Shown: positions 9,385-18,150 of the stretch, in pieces
How the letters are laid out: each line of letters starts with the position of its first letter
How positions within the stretch are numbered: position 1 is the first letter of the stretch
Assembly: GCF_003057745.1 (NCBI RefSeq)
Contig: NZ_QBJD02000012.1
Coordinates: 62,001 to 126,000 of the forward strand
Direction: 5' to 3'
DNA: 64,000 nt
Source: Enterobacter sp. RIT418
Lineage (GTDB): Bacteria; Pseudomonadota; Gammaproteobacteria; Enterobacterales; Enterobacteriaceae
Program-made: the position numbers and the translations under genes
Notes under the pieces: generated by a model
The model's input: the letters and a program-made list of their open reading frames with translations, nothing else
Told to the model about the DNA's origin: nothing
Database searches by the model: none

Positions 9385-10410
9385 ATGAAAGCGTTATCCA
9401 AACTGAAAGCGGAAGAAGGGATTTGGATGACCGACGTGCCGGAGCCGGACGTCGGTCATAACGATCTGCTGATCAAGATTCGTAAAACCGCCATCTGCGG
9501 TACTGACGTTCACATCTACAACTGGGACCAGTGGTCGCAGAAAACCATTCCCGTTCCGATGGTTGTCGGTCACGAATACGTGGGGGAAGTGGTTGGCATC
9601 GGCCAGGAAGTGAAAGGCTTCAAGATTGGCGACCGCGTTTCCGGCGAAGGCCATATCACCTGCGGCCACTGCCGTAACTGCCGCGGCGGACGCACGCACC
9701 TGTGCCGCAACACCGTCGGCGTGGGCGTGAACCGGCCGGGCTGCTTCGCGGAATACCTGGTGATCCCGGCGTTCAACGCGTTCAAAATCCCGGACAATAT
9801 CTCTGACGATCTGGCCTCCATCTTTGACCCGTTCGGCAACGCGGTACACACCGCGCTGTCGTTCGATCTGGTCGGTGAAGACGTGCTGGTATCCGGCGCA
9901 GGCCCAATCGGCATCATGGCGGCCGCGGTGGCGAAGCACGTCGGCGCGCGTAACGTGGTGATCACCGACGTGAACGAGTACCGTCTCTCTCTGGCGCGCA
10001 AAATGGGCGTGACCCGCGCGGTAGATGTGTCTAAAGAGAGCCTGACCGACGTGATGGCCGAGCTGGGCATGACCGAAGGGTTCGACGTGGGTCTGGAGAT
10101 GTCCGGCGCGCCGCCGGCGTTCCGCACCATGCTGGATACCATGAACCACGGCGGCCGTATCGCGATGCTGGGTATTCCGCCGTCGGATATGTCCATCGAC
10201 TGGAACAAAGTCATCTTCAAGGGGCTGTTCATCAAGGGCATCTATGGCCGCGAGATGTTTGAAACCTGGTACAAGATGGCGGCGCTGATCCAGTCCGGCC
10301 TCGATCTCTCTCCAATCATCACTCACCGCTTCTCCATCGATGAGTTCCAGCAGGGCTTTGACGCGATGCGCTCAGGGCAGTCTGGAAAAGTGATCCTCAG
10401 CTGGGATTAA
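9385..10410 (+). CDS. tdh: L-threonine 3-dehydrogenase
   Basis: A 341-residue zinc alcohol dehydrogenase family enzyme that oxidises L-threonine to 2-amino-3-ketobutyrate for Kbl. The catalytic zinc ligand is Cys38 (AICGTDVH) with GHEYVGE after it. The structural zinc site is C93, C96, C99 and C107. NAD binding is by SGAGPIG. The start at 9385 follows GAGG by 7 nt, with a GTG immediately before it. It forms an operon with kbl. Confidence 0.97.
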   Translation: MKALSKLKAEEGIWMTDVPEPDVGHNDLLIKIRKTAICGTDVHIYNWDQWSQKTIPVPMVVGHEYVGEVVGIGQEVKGFKIGDRVSGEGHITCGHCRNCRGGRTHLCRNTVGVGVNRPGCFAEYLVIPAFNAFKIPDNISDDLASIFDPFGNAVHTALSFDLVGEDVLVSGAGPIGIMAAAVAKHVGARNVVITDVNEYRLSLARKMGVTRAVDVSKESLTDVMAELGMTEGFDVGLEMSGAPPAFRTMLDTMNHGGRIAMLGIPPSDMSIDWNKVIFKGLFIKGIYGREMFETWYKMAALIQSGLDLSPIITHRFSIDEFQQGFDAMRSGQSGKVILSWD

Positions 10411-10412
10411 GT

Positions 10413-10440
10413 AAAAAAAGCGCCCTCAGGCGCTTTTTTT
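10413..10440. terminator. Bidirectional rho-independent terminator between tdh and yibQ
   Basis: A-tract, stem GCGCC/GGCGC with loop CTCA, and T-tract (AAAAAAAGCGCC-CTCA-GGCGCTTTTTTT). It is symmetric and lies between convergent genes, so it can stop transcripts from both sides. Confidence 0.9.
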
Positions 10441-10451
10441 ATGGGCGTGAA

Positions 10452-11396
10452 TCAACGCGACGATGAGTCGCTATTTCCCCAGCCCTGCCACTGATGCTGG
10501 AAATATTTCACCAGCGTACTTTCACCGATGCTTTCCCCAATCACCGTGAAGAAGCGCGTTGCATGGACCGGCTCAAGTGGCTGCTTTGGCGCGCAGTTTT
10601 TCACGCCGCGGAACGGATTGCGCGGCTGCGTTACCGGCGGCCGGGCATTGCCAGGACGCGACGTATCTACCTGCGGTTCGTTCAGCAGGTCGCTTGGGCG
10701 AACCAGCGTAATGTCGGAAGGCAGCGTCGGGAGCATTTGCTGAAGCACGCGGACGGTAGACGGATGCGGGTGGCCGATGGCAATCGCCGAGCCGTTCCGG
10801 CGCGCCAGCTGCACCGCGCGGTTAAACTGCACGCGGATATCCGCTTCGTTTTGGGTATCGTCCAGAAACACCTTACGCTTAATCACCTTCACGCCCGTTC
10901 CCTGCGCGGCGCGCATCGCCTGACTGTTGCCGATGGTCATGCTGTCGAGGAAATAGAGGTTGTAGCGCTCAAGCGACTGCATCACCTTGAGCATACCGTA
11001 CAGGCTGGAGGTCATTGCGCTGCCCATGTGGTTATTCAGCCCGACGGCGTAGGGCACTTTACCGTACGCCTCGCGGATGATGCGATCGATCTCGTCGCTG
11101 CTCATCTCCGGGCGCAGCGTGTCTTTTTCAAGCGGCTGTTTGCTGAGCGGTGCCATAGGCAAATGGATCAGGACTTCATGCCCGCTGTTGTGGGCTTTGG
11201 TTGCCATCTCGCGGGCGTGCGGGGCATTTGGCAACACGGCGACGGAGATGGCCTGCGGCATCGCCAGCACCTGATTTTCGTTATGCGGACGATAACCGAA
11301 GTCATCAATCACGATGGCAAGTTTGCCTGCGTAAACCGGTCCAGCCAGCGCCAGAGCGCTGACGACGGAGAGAACAATTCGGCGAAAGTGAAGCAA
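10452..11396 (-). CDS. yibQ: YibQ, divergent polysaccharide deacetylase family periplasmic protein
   Basis: A 314-residue protein with an N-terminal signal peptide (RRIVLSVVSALALAGPVYAG). The mature part starts KLAIVIDDFGYRP, the NodB-like acid motif, and contains HLPMAP, NNHMGS and IAIGHPHPST, the metal and catalytic regions of the DUF610/YibQ group. Substrate is unknown; periplasmic peptidoglycan or glycan work is only a guess. The start appears to be TTG at 11396: the aligned N-terminus begins there, GGGAAG lies 7 nt upstream, and it is 3 nt after the envC stop, so the two are probably co-translated. Confidence 0.9.
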   Translation of the reverse strand: MLHFRRIVLSVVSALALAGPVYAGKLAIVIDDFGYRPHNENQVLAMPQAISVAVLPNAPHAREMATKAHNSGHEVLIHLPMAPLSKQPLEKDTLRPEMSSDEIDRIIREAYGKVPYAVGLNNHMGSAMTSSLYGMLKVMQSLERYNLYFLDSMTIGNSQAMRAAQGTGVKVIKRKVFLDDTQNEADIRVQFNRAVQLARRNGSAIAIGHPHPSTVRVLQQMLPTLPSDITLVRPSDLLNEPQVDTSRPGNARPPVTQPRNPFRGVKNCAPKQPLEPVHATRFFTVIGESIGESTLVKYFQHQWQGWGNSDSSSR

Positions 11397-11399
11397 AAC

Positions 11400-12683
11400 T
11401 TATCTTCCCAACCACGGCTGTGGATTGACCGCCTGACCCTGGCGACGAATTTCGAAATAGAGTGACGGGCGGCCCTGACCGCCACTGCTGCCCACAAGGG
11501 CGATGGGTTGGCCAGCGCGCACCTGAGTGCCGACGCTGACCAGCGCGCTCTGGTTGTAGCCGTAAAGGCTCATATCGCCTTTACCGTGCTCAACCACCAC
11601 CACGAGCCCGTAGCCCTGCAGCCAGTCGGCCAGGATCACGCGGCCATCGGCGATGGCTTTCACTTCGCTACCCTCAGACGCACCGATAACGATCCCCTTC
11701 CAACGTAGCTCACCCTGCAGCTGTTCGCCATAGCGATGCAGAAGGGTGCCGCGAACGGGCCAGTAGGCCTGACCGCGCGGAGAGCCAAGGCCACCTGTGC
11801 GCGACATCAGGGAGCGTTCGCTTTCGGTTGGCTTATAGGTGGTGCCTTTGCGCGAGGCTTCCTGCTGCTTGTTACGTACGGCCTGCGCTTCGCGCGCCTC
11901 TTTTTCGGCGCGGGCTTTTGCGGCGGCTTCCGCACGGGCAATGCTGTTACGCAGCTTAGATTCGTTAGCGCGCAGCTCGCTCAGCTGGCTTTGACCCTGC
12001 TGGATGGAGGACTCAAGTCCGGAAAGGGTTTTCTTACGCTCGTTGCGCGCCTGTTCAAGCTTCGCCTGCTGGGCCTGCTGCTCGTAAAGGAGCGTCTGCT
12101 GCTGGCTTTGCTTCTCTTCCAGCTCGGCTTTTTGAGTGGTGACTTCTTCGCGCGTCTGCTTCAGCTGCGCAATGGTCTCCTGGCGGGCCTGGTTGAGGTA
12201 GCCAAAGTAGGCCTGCAGGCGCTGGCCGCGCTGGCTCTCTTCTCCGCTCAGGATCAGCTGAAGGCCGGTGTGTTCGCCCTGACGAAACGCGGCGTCAAGC
12301 TGGGCCGCAAGCGTGCGCTCCTGCGCGTCCCGCTGGCGCTCCAGTTTGGCAATCGACGCGTTCATGTCGTCGATCTGCTTATTCAGCTGGGCGAGGGTAT
12401 TCTGGGTTTCGCGGAGCTTGCGCGCGGCGGCGGAAATCGCTTCTTCCTGCTGCTTAAGCTGGGCAAGCAGTACCGAACGCTGCTGTTGCTGCTGGCGTAC
12501 CGCGCGCTCTTTAGCGGCGATATCGGCCTGAATAGATTTAAGCTGGTCGCGGTCGTCCGCGTGGGCGGATTGGGCGCACAGCAATACGCCAGCGCTGAGC
12601 GCGCTGGCGTAAAGCAGAGGTCTGACTGATAACCGTAACGGCTTCACGACCCATGTGATTGAAAAAATCGCCTTTCCCCTCAT
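11400..12683 (-). CDS. envC: Murein hydrolase activator EnvC
   Basis: A 427-residue periplasmic divisome protein that binds FtsEX and activates amidases AmiA and AmiB at septation. The order is signal peptide (to AHADD, about 44), a long Glu/Gln/Arg-rich coiled coil (about 45-285) and a C-terminal degenerate LytM (M23) domain from about 310 (GQAYWPVRGTLLHRYG). The LytM domain lacks the full HxxxD/HxH metal set, as expected of an activator. Start choice is uncertain: ATG 12683 has no clear Shine-Dalgarno, and a GTG 12 codons downstream would also keep the signal peptide. It lies between gpmI and yibQ on the same strand. Confidence 0.95.
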   Translation of the reverse strand: MRGKAIFSITWVVKPLRLSVRPLLYASALSAGVLLCAQSAHADDRDQLKSIQADIAAKERAVRQQQQQRSVLLAQLKQQEEAISAAARKLRETQNTLAQLNKQIDDMNASIAKLERQRDAQERTLAAQLDAAFRQGEHTGLQLILSGEESQRGQRLQAYFGYLNQARQETIAQLKQTREEVTTQKAELEEKQSQQQTLLYEQQAQQAKLEQARNERKKTLSGLESSIQQGQSQLSELRANESKLRNSIARAEAAAKARAEKEAREAQAVRNKQQEASRKGTTYKPTESERSLMSRTGGLGSPRGQAYWPVRGTLLHRYGEQLQGELRWKGIVIGASEGSEVKAIADGRVILADWLQGYGLVVVVEHGKGDMSLYGYNQSALVSVGTQVRAGQPIALVGSSGGQGRPSLYFEIRRQGQAVNPQPWLGR

Positions 12684-12692
12684 GGGGAGCGA

Positions 12693-14237
12693 TTATTCCA
12701 CGATGAACAGCGGCTTGCCAGTCATCTCTTTCGGGATTTCCATACCCATCAGCGTCAACATGGTCGGCGCGATGTCGGAAAGCTTGCCGCCTTCTACCGC
12801 TTTCAGTGATTTATCACCAACATAAATCAGCGGAACCGGCAGGTTGGTGTGGGCAGTGTGCGCCTGTCCGGTAGACGGATCGCGCATCTGCTCCGCGTTG
12901 CCGTGGTCGGCGGTAATCAGCAGCTGGCCGCCAACGGACTCAACCGCTTTCGCTACCTGCTCAACGCAATGATCCAGCGCTTCAACCGCTTTCACAGCCG
13001 CGTCCATCACGCCGGTATGGCCGACCATGTCGCCGTTCGGGTAGTTACAGATGATGGCGTCGTATTTGCCGCTTTCGATCGCCGCGACCAGTTTTTCGGT
13101 CAGCTCGGCGGAGCTCATCTCCGGCTGCAGATCGTAGGTCGCCACTTTCGGCGAGTTGATCAGAATGCGCTCTTCTCCCTTGAACGGCTCTTCAACGCCG
13201 CCGTTAAAGAAGAAGGTCACGTGCGCGTATTTCTCGGTTTCGGAGATGCGCAGCTGCGTTTTGTCGTGCTTCGCCATCCACTCGCCGAAGGTATTTGCCA
13301 GGGAAGCCGGTGGATAGGCGCAAGGCGCTTTAATGTCTGCCGCGTATTCGGTCAGCTGGATAAAGTCGAGCTTAACCACTTTTTTGCGGGCGAAGCCGTC
13401 GAAGTCGCTGTTTACAAAGGCGCGCGTGATTTCGCGCGCGCGGTCAGCGCGGAAGTTCATGAAGATCAGCGCGTCGCCGTCTTCCATTGCCGCATCGGCC
13501 TGGCCTTCTGCACGAATAACGGTGGCTTTCACGAACTCGTCGTTTTCATCACGCGCGTAAGCGGCTTCCAGGCCTTCAACGGCGGTTGCGAACTGGAATT
13601 CACCTTTCGCCAGCGTCATCAGGTCATAGGCCTGCTCAACGCGATCCCAGCGGTTATCGCGGTCCATGGCGTAGTAGCGACCAATGATAGACGCCACGCG
13701 CCCTTTGCCCAGTGCAGCAAATTTTTCTTCGAACGCGACCAGCGAGCCCTTCGCACTGCGCGGAGGCGTATCGCGGCCGTCGAGGAACGCGTGCAGGTAG
13801 ATTTTTTCCGCACCTCGCTCGGCTGCCAGCTCAACCATCGCCATGATGTGATCTTCATGGCTGTGAACGCCGCCCGCAGAGAGCAGGCCCATGATGTGAA
13901 CGGCTTTGCCTGCCGCAACGGCTTTATCAACGGCACCGGTCAGCGTTGGGTTGGCGAAGAAGGTGCGTTCTTTGATTTCTACGTCGAGACGGGTCAAATC
14001 CTGATACACGATACGGCCCGCGCCCAGGTTGACGTGTCCAACTTCGGAGTTGCCCATCTGGCGATCCGGCAGACCCACTTCCAGACCAGATGCATCAATC
14101 AGGGTGTGAGGACGTTTTGCCCACAGCGCATCCATAACCGGGGTTTTGGCGTTAAGAATGGCGTTATCCTGACTTTCTTCGCGATAGCCATAACCATCAA
14201 GAATGACCAGTACCATAGGTTTTTTAGAAACCGACAT
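12693..14237 (-). CDS. gpmI: 2,3-bisphosphoglycerate-independent phosphoglycerate mutase
   Basis: A 514-residue alkaline-phosphatase-superfamily enzyme that interconverts 3- and 2-phosphoglycerate using two Mn2+ ions. Asp14 (VILDGYG) and the phosphoserine S64 ([12 protein letters not shown]) are visible, with [10 protein letters not shown] near the C-terminus. The ATG at 14237 has GAGG 8 nt upstream and gives exactly the E. coli length; an in-frame start nine codons earlier is less likely. It leads the gpmI-envC-yibQ unit and diverges from yibN. Confidence 0.96.
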   Translation of the reverse strand: MSVSKKPMVLVILDGYGYREESQDNAILNAKTPVMDALWAKRPHTLIDASGLEVGLPDRQMGNSEVGHVNLGAGRIVYQDLTRLDVEIKERTFFANPTLTGAVDKAVAAGKAVHIMGLLSAGGVHSHEDHIMAMVELAAERGAEKIYLHAFLDGRDTPPRSAKGSLVAFEEKFAALGKGRVASIIGRYYAMDRDNRWDRVEQAYDLMTLAKGEFQFATAVEGLEAAYARDENDEFVKATVIRAEGQADAAMEDGDALIFMNFRADRAREITRAFVNSDFDGFARKKVVKLDFIQLTEYAADIKAPCAYPPASLANTFGEWMAKHDKTQLRISETEKYAHVTFFFNGGVEEPFKGEERILINSPKVATYDLQPEMSSAELTEKLVAAIESGKYDAIICNYPNGDMVGHTGVMDAAVKAVEALDHCVEQVAKAVESVGGQLLITADHGNAEQMRDPSTGQAHTAHTNLPVPLIYVGDKSLKAVEGGKLSDIAPTMLTLMGMEIPKEMTGKPLFIVE

Positions 14238-14487
14238 TGCGACAACCTCATGCTCAAGAGACAAAAAATTTGCGTAATTTTACTACAGCTGAATCGATAA
14301 AATAGCCTCGGAAGATCAAAGAAAGCGCGGTCACAAACCACCCTGGAGGGTATTTTCAGCCATTTTTTTTCGTGGCAGGCCGCAGAAAATGGATTAGCTT
14401 TATGTCACTGGCTGTATTTGCCACAACGCGCAGGTATACTCCTCTCCTGGTTTTTTTTAATCACTTAGTCGGGAGTTAGTACCCCCC
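14238..14487. promoter_or_regulatory. Divergent promoter region gpmI / yibN
   Basis: This 250-nt gap holds a plausible yibN promoter: CTGTAT (14412-14417), a 17-nt spacer and TATACT (14435-14440), followed by a T-run and the yibN start. The same hexamer pair and spacing occurs before glyQ. Nothing else is recognisable. Confidence 0.5.
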
Positions 14488-14919
14488 ATGCAAGAAATTA
14501 TGCAATTTGTCAGCCGCCACCCGGTTCTGAGCATCGCGTGGATTGGCCTGCTGGCCGCCGTGCTTTTCACCACGTTTAAGGGCCTGACGTCTAAAATTAA
14601 GGTGATCACGCGGGGTGAAGCGACCCGTCTGATTAACAAAGAAGATGCGGTCGTGGTCGATCTGCGCCAGCGTGATGACTTCCGCAAAGGGCATATTGCA
14701 GGTTCTATTAACCTGCTGCCAGCGGAAATCAAAGCGAACAACCTCGGTGAGCTGGATAAGCATAAAGCTCAGCCGATTATTGTGGTTGACGGCACCGGCA
14801 TGCAGGCGCAGGAATCTGCTAACGCGCTGCATAAAGCAGGCTTCGAAAACGTAACGGTTCTGAAAGAAGGCATTTCCGGCTGGAGCGGAGAGAATCTTCC
14901 TTTGGTTCGCGGTAAATAA
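14488..14919 (+). CDS. yibN: YibN, membrane-anchored rhodanese-like protein
   Basis: A 143-residue protein with one N-terminal transmembrane segment (about 14-30) and a cytoplasmic rhodanese domain ([22 protein letters not shown], then [12 protein letters not shown]). The active-site loop of catalytic rhodaneses carries a Cys; here the loop reads [10 protein letters not shown] and the whole protein has no Cys, so sulfurtransferase activity is unlikely. It begins the yibN-grxC-secB-gpsA run; grxC starts 11 nt after its stop. Its role is not established. Confidence 0.93.
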   Translation: MQEIMQFVSRHPVLSIAWIGLLAAVLFTTFKGLTSKIKVITRGEATRLINKEDAVVVDLRQRDDFRKGHIAGSINLLPAEIKANNLGELDKHKAQPIIVVDGTGMQAQESANALHKAGFENVTVLKEGISGWSGENLPLVRGK

Positions 14920-14930
14920 GGAGTTCAGTG

Positions 14931-15182
14931 ATGGCCAATATTGAGATCTACACCAAAGCAACCTGCCCGTTCTGCCACCGTGCAAAAGCGTTGCTGAACA
15001 GCAAAGGCGTAACGTTCCAGGAACTGCCTATTGACGGTGACGCGATTAAACGCGAAGAGATGATTCAACGTAGTGGCCGCACGACGGTTCCGCAGATTTT
15101 TATTGATGCGCAGCACATTGGCGGCTGTGATGACTTGTATGCGCTCGACGCGCGTGGTGGACTCGATCCGCTGTTGCGCTAA
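14931..15182 (+). CDS. grxC: Glutaredoxin 3
   Basis: An 83-residue thioredoxin-fold dithiol glutaredoxin. The active site CPFC is at residues 12-15, followed by the glutathione-binding TVPQIF and GGCDDL motifs. It reduces disulfides and mixed glutathione disulfides in the cytoplasm. The ATG at 14931 has AAGGAG 7 nt upstream; the preceding GTG is too close. Operon with yibN and secB. Confidence 0.97.
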   Translation: MANIEIYTKATCPFCHRAKALLNSKGVTFQELPIDGDAIKREEMIQRSGRTTVPQIFIDAQHIGGCDDLYALDARGGLDPLLR

Positions 15183-15214
15183 GACGTTTTAGGACAATTA
15201 AAAAGGGTTTTTCC

Positions 15215-15682
15215 ATGTCAGAACAAAACAACACCGAAATGACTTTCCAGATCCAGCGTATCTACACCAAAGATGTCTCTTTCGAAGCGCCAAATGCGCC
15301 GCACGTTTTCCAGAAAGATTGGCAGCCAGAGGTTAAACTTGATCTGGATACCGCATCCACCCAGCTGGCGGATGACGTGTATGAAGTCGTACTGCGTGTG
15401 ACCGTTACCGCGTCTCTGGGCGAAGAAACTGCATTCCTGTGCGAAGTACAGCAGGGCGGCATCTTCTCCGTTGGCGGTATCGAAGGCAACCAGCTGGCGC
15501 ACTGCCTGGGTGCATACTGCCCGAACATCCTGTTCCCGTATGCGCGTGAATGCATCACCAGCCTGGTATCTCGCGGTACATTCCCGCAACTGAACCTTGC
15601 GCCAGTTAACTTCGATGCGCTGTTCATGAACTATCTGCAGCAGCAGGCTGGCGAAGGTGCCGAACAACATCAGGATGCCTGA
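15215..15682 (+). CDS. secB: Protein-export chaperone SecB
   Basis: A 155-residue acidic cytosolic chaperone that holds preproteins unfolded and passes them to Sec[21 protein letters not shown] and [10 protein letters not shown] are characteristic, as is the GIFSVGGIE segment. gpsA begins on the last base of its stop (TGATG), so the pair is translationally coupled as in E. coli. Confidence 0.98.
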   Translation: MSEQNNTEMTFQIQRIYTKDVSFEAPNAPHVFQKDWQPEVKLDLDTASTQLADDVYEVVLRVTVTASLGEETAFLCEVQQGGIFSVGGIEGNQLAHCLGAYCPNILFPYARECITSLVSRGTFPQLNLAPVNFDALFMNYLQQQAGEGAEQHQDA

Positions 15683-16701
15683 TGAGCACTGTTAATGCGT
15701 CAATGACTGTGATCGGTGCCGGCTCTTACGGCACCGCTCTTGCTATCACGCTGGCAAGAAATGGTCACGACGTGGTCCTGTGGGGCCACGATCCTAAACA
15801 TATCGCGATGTTGCAACACGACCGCTGCAACGTGGCGTTTCTCCCGGACGTTCCGTTCCCTGACTCTCTGCATCTGGAAAGTGACCTTGCCACCGCCCTG
15901 GCGGCCAGCCGCAATATACTGGTTGTGGTACCGAGCCACGTGTTCGGCGAAGTCCTGCGCCAGATCAAGCCGCTGATGCGCGCCGATGCACGCATCGTGT
16001 GGGCGACGAAGGGGCTGGAAGCCGAAACGGGCCGCCTGCTGCAGGACGTTGCCCGCGAAGCGCTGGGCGATGACATTCCGCTGGCCGTGATTTCCGGACC
16101 GACGTTTGCCAAAGAGCTGGCCGCTGGCCTCCCGACGGCGATCTCGCTCGCTTCAACCGACCAGACATTCTCTGATGATCTTCAGCATCTGCTGCACTGC
16201 GGCAAGAGCTTCCGCGTTTACAGCAACCCGGATTTCATCGGCGTACAGCTGGGCGGCGCGGTGAAAAACGTGATTGCCATTGGTGCCGGTATGTCCGACG
16301 GTATCGGCTTTGGCGCGAACGCGCGCACGGCGCTGATTACCCGCGGGCTCACCGAAATGTCTCGCCTGGGCGAAGCGCTTGGCGCCGATCCGGCCACCTT
16401 TATGGGGATGGCAGGGCTGGGCGATCTGGTGCTGACCTGTACCGACAACCAGTCGCGTAACCGCCGCTTTGGCATGATGCTCGGGCAGGGCAGCGATGTG
16501 AAAAGCGCGCAGGAGAAGATTGGCCAGGTGGTTGAAGGCTACCGCAATACCAAAGAAGTTCGCGAATTGGCGCACCGTTTTGGTGTCGAAATGCCAATAA
16601 CCGAGGAAATTTATCAGGTATTGTATTGCGGAAAAAATGCGCGCGAGGCAGCATTGACCTTATTAGGTCGTGCGCGCAAGGACGAGCGCAGCAGCAACTA
16701 A
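15682..16701 (+). CDS. gpsA: Glycerol-3-phosphate dehydrogenase [NAD(P)+]
   Basis: A 339-residue enzyme that makes sn-glycerol 3-phosphate from dihydroxyacetone phosphate for phospholipid synthesis. The NAD-binding [10 protein letters not shown] is at the N-terminus, followed by the catalytic lysine region [12 protein letters not shown] and [11 protein letters not shown]. The start overlaps the secB stop by one base. A stem-loop (16727-16754) separates it from cysE. Confidence 0.97.
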   Translation: MSTVNASMTVIGAGSYGTALAITLARNGHDVVLWGHDPKHIAMLQHDRCNVAFLPDVPFPDSLHLESDLATALAASRNILVVVPSHVFGEVLRQIKPLMRADARIVWATKGLEAETGRLLQDVAREALGDDIPLAVISGPTFAKELAAGLPTAISLASTDQTFSDDLQHLLHCGKSFRVYSNPDFIGVQLGGAVKNVIAIGAGMSDGIGFGANARTALITRGLTEMSRLGEALGADPATFMGMAGLGDLVLTCTDNQSRNRRFGMMLGQGSDVKSAQEKIGQVVEGYRNTKEVRELAHRFGVEMPITEEIYQVLYCGKNAREAALTLLGRARKDERSSN

Positions 16702-16726
16702 TCGCAGGGACCCCTGTTAGCGACTT

Positions 16727-16754
16727 GACCCGGCCAGCAAAGAACTGGCCGGTC
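16727..16754 (+). terminator. Stem-loop between gpsA and cysE
   Basis: GACCCGGCCAG and CTGGCCGGTC pair with a single bulge around a 7-nt loop. There is no T-tract, so it may attenuate or stabilise rather than stop the secB-gpsA message. Confidence 0.45.
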
Positions 16755-16779
16755 ATTAACGTATCGTCTGGAGTAAGCA

Positions 16780-17601
16780 ATGCCGTGTGAAGAACTGGAT
16801 ATCGTCTGGAACAATATTAAAGCCGAAGCCCGGGCTTTGGCCGACTGTGAGCCCATGCTGGCCAGCTTCTACCACGCGACGCTACTCAAGCATGAAAACC
16901 TCGGCAGCGCCCTGAGCTATATGCTCGCTAACAAGCTTGCCTCATCGATTATGCCCGCCATCGCCATTCGTGAAGTGGTAGAAGAAGCCTACGCCGCCGA
17001 CCCGGAAATGATCGCCTCTGCCGCCTGTGATATTCAGGCCGTGCGCACGCGCGACCCGGCGGTAGACAAATATTCCACGCCGCTGCTGTACCTGAAGGGC
17101 TTTCACGCTCTGCAGGCTTACCGCATCGGCCACTGGCTGTGGAACGAGGGCCGCCGCGCGCTGGCCATCTTCCTGCAAAACCAGGTTTCCGTCACCTTTC
17201 AGGTGGATATTCACCCGGCAGCGAAAATTGGCCGCGGGATCATGCTCGACCACGCCACCGGCATCGTTGTCGGGGAAACGGCGGTGATTGAAGATGATGT
17301 GTCGATCCTGCAGTCGGTTACCCTGGGCGGTACCGGCAAAACCAGCGGCGATCGCCATCCGAAAATCCGTGAAGGGGTGATGATTGGCGCGGGTGCGAAA
17401 ATTCTCGGCAATATTGAGGTCGGGCGCGGCGCGAAGATTGGCGCGGGTTCAGTCGTGCTTCAGCCTGTGCCACCGCATACCACTGCCGCCGGCGTCCCGG
17501 CGCGCATCGTCGGCAAGCCGGACAGCGATAAGCCGTCCATGGACATGGATCAGCACTTCAACGGCATTCACCATACCTTCGAGTATGGCGACGGCATCTG
17601 A
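16780..17601 (+). CDS. cysE: Serine O-acetyltransferase
   Basis: A 273-residue enzyme that acetylates L-serine with acetyl-CoA, the committing step of cysteine synthesis. It has an N-terminal helical domain and a C-terminal left-handed beta-helix of hexapeptide repeats from about residue 140. Catalytic LDHATGIVVG and TLGGTGK are visible. The C-terminal tail ends in GDGI, the Ile end that docks into CysK in the cysteine synthase complex. It closes the yibN-to-cysE run and is followed by a REP unit. Confidence 0.98.
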   Translation: MPCEELDIVWNNIKAEARALADCEPMLASFYHATLLKHENLGSALSYMLANKLASSIMPAIAIREVVEEAYAADPEMIASAACDIQAVRTRDPAVDKYSTPLLYLKGFHALQAYRIGHWLWNEGRRALAIFLQNQVSVTFQVDIHPAAKIGRGIMLDHATGIVVGETAVIEDDVSILQSVTLGGTGKTSGDRHPKIREGVMIGAGAKILGNIEVGRGAKIGAGSVVLQPVPPHTTAAGVPARIVGKPDSDKPSMDMDQHFNGIHHTFEYGDGI

Positions 17602-17608
17602 GATTTTT

Positions 17609-17639
17609 GCCCGGTGGCGCTGCGTCCACCGGGCCTACC
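17609..17639. repeat. REP unit between cysE and trmL
   Basis: GCCCGGTGGCGC and the complementary CCACCGGGC flank TGCGT, followed by CTAC, the classic enterobacterial REP palindrome. It lies between convergent genes, and the trmL stop codon (17637-17635) falls inside the REP tail. Confidence 0.85.
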
Positions 17640-18105
17640 GTAAGAGTGCGCCGGGATAACCAAGCTGGCGCCACGCTTCATACACCACCACCGACACCGC
17701 GTTTGACAGGTTCATGCTGCGGCTGTCCGGCATCATCGGAATGCGAATTTTTTGCTCGGCGGGCAGGGCGTCCAGAATCGTCGCCGGCAGGCCGCGCGTT
17801 TCCGGCCCAAACATCAGATAATCACCTTCCTGATAGCTTACGGCGCTGTGCGCGGGGGTGCCTTTGGTCGTCAGGGCGAACATGCGCTGAGGCTTTTCGG
17901 CTTCCATAAATGCGGCGTAGTCGTGATGGCGCAGCACCGCCGTAAATTCATGGTAATCCAGCCCCGCGCGGCGCAGGCGCTTGTCGTCCCACGCAAAGCC
18001 CATCGGCTCAATGATATGCAGACGAAAGCCGGTGTTGGCGCACAGGCGGATAATGTTGCCGGTGTTCGGCGGAATTTCTGGTTCGAATAAAACGATGTTA
18101 AGCAT
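17635..18105 (-). CDS. trmL: tRNA (cytidine(34)-2'-O)-methyltransferase TrmL
   Basis: A 156-residue SPOUT methyltransferase that modifies the ribose of wobble C34 or U34 in two tRNA-Leu isoacceptors using S-adenosylmethionine. [26 protein letters not shown] carries the substrate Arg; [11 protein letters not shown] and [23 protein letters not shown] form the trefoil knot. The start at 18105 uses a GGGGG that lies inside a hairpin. The 3' end runs into a REP unit. Confidence 0.96.
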   Translation of the reverse strand: MLNIVLFEPEIPPNTGNIIRLCANTGFRLHIIEPMGFAWDDKRLRRAGLDYHEFTAVLRHHDYAAFMEAEKPQRMFALTTKGTPAHSAVSYQEGDYLMFGPETRGLPATILDALPAEQKIRIPMMPDSRSMNLSNAVSVVVYEAWRQLGYPGALLR

Positions 18106-18106
18106 G

Positions 18107-18130
18107 CTGCCCCCTTAATTGCGGGGGCAG
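18107..18130 (-). promoter_or_regulatory. Hairpin enclosing the trmL ribosome binding site
   Basis: CTGCCCCC (18107-18114) and GGGGGCAG (18123-18130) are perfectly complementary across an 8-nt loop. On the minus-strand transcript the arm nearest trmL is GGGGGCAG, one base before the start codon, so it contains the only Shine-Dalgarno-like run. It is also 20 nt after the MFS stop and has no T-tract. Translational control is inference. Confidence 0.5.
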
Positions 18131-18150
18131 AATAGCAGAAACGGGTGGGC

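Noticed and set aside
12849-14300. 483-codon plus-strand frame opposite gpmI
   Set aside because: Antisense shadow of a full-length, motif-complete gpmI; no domain and no ribosome binding site.
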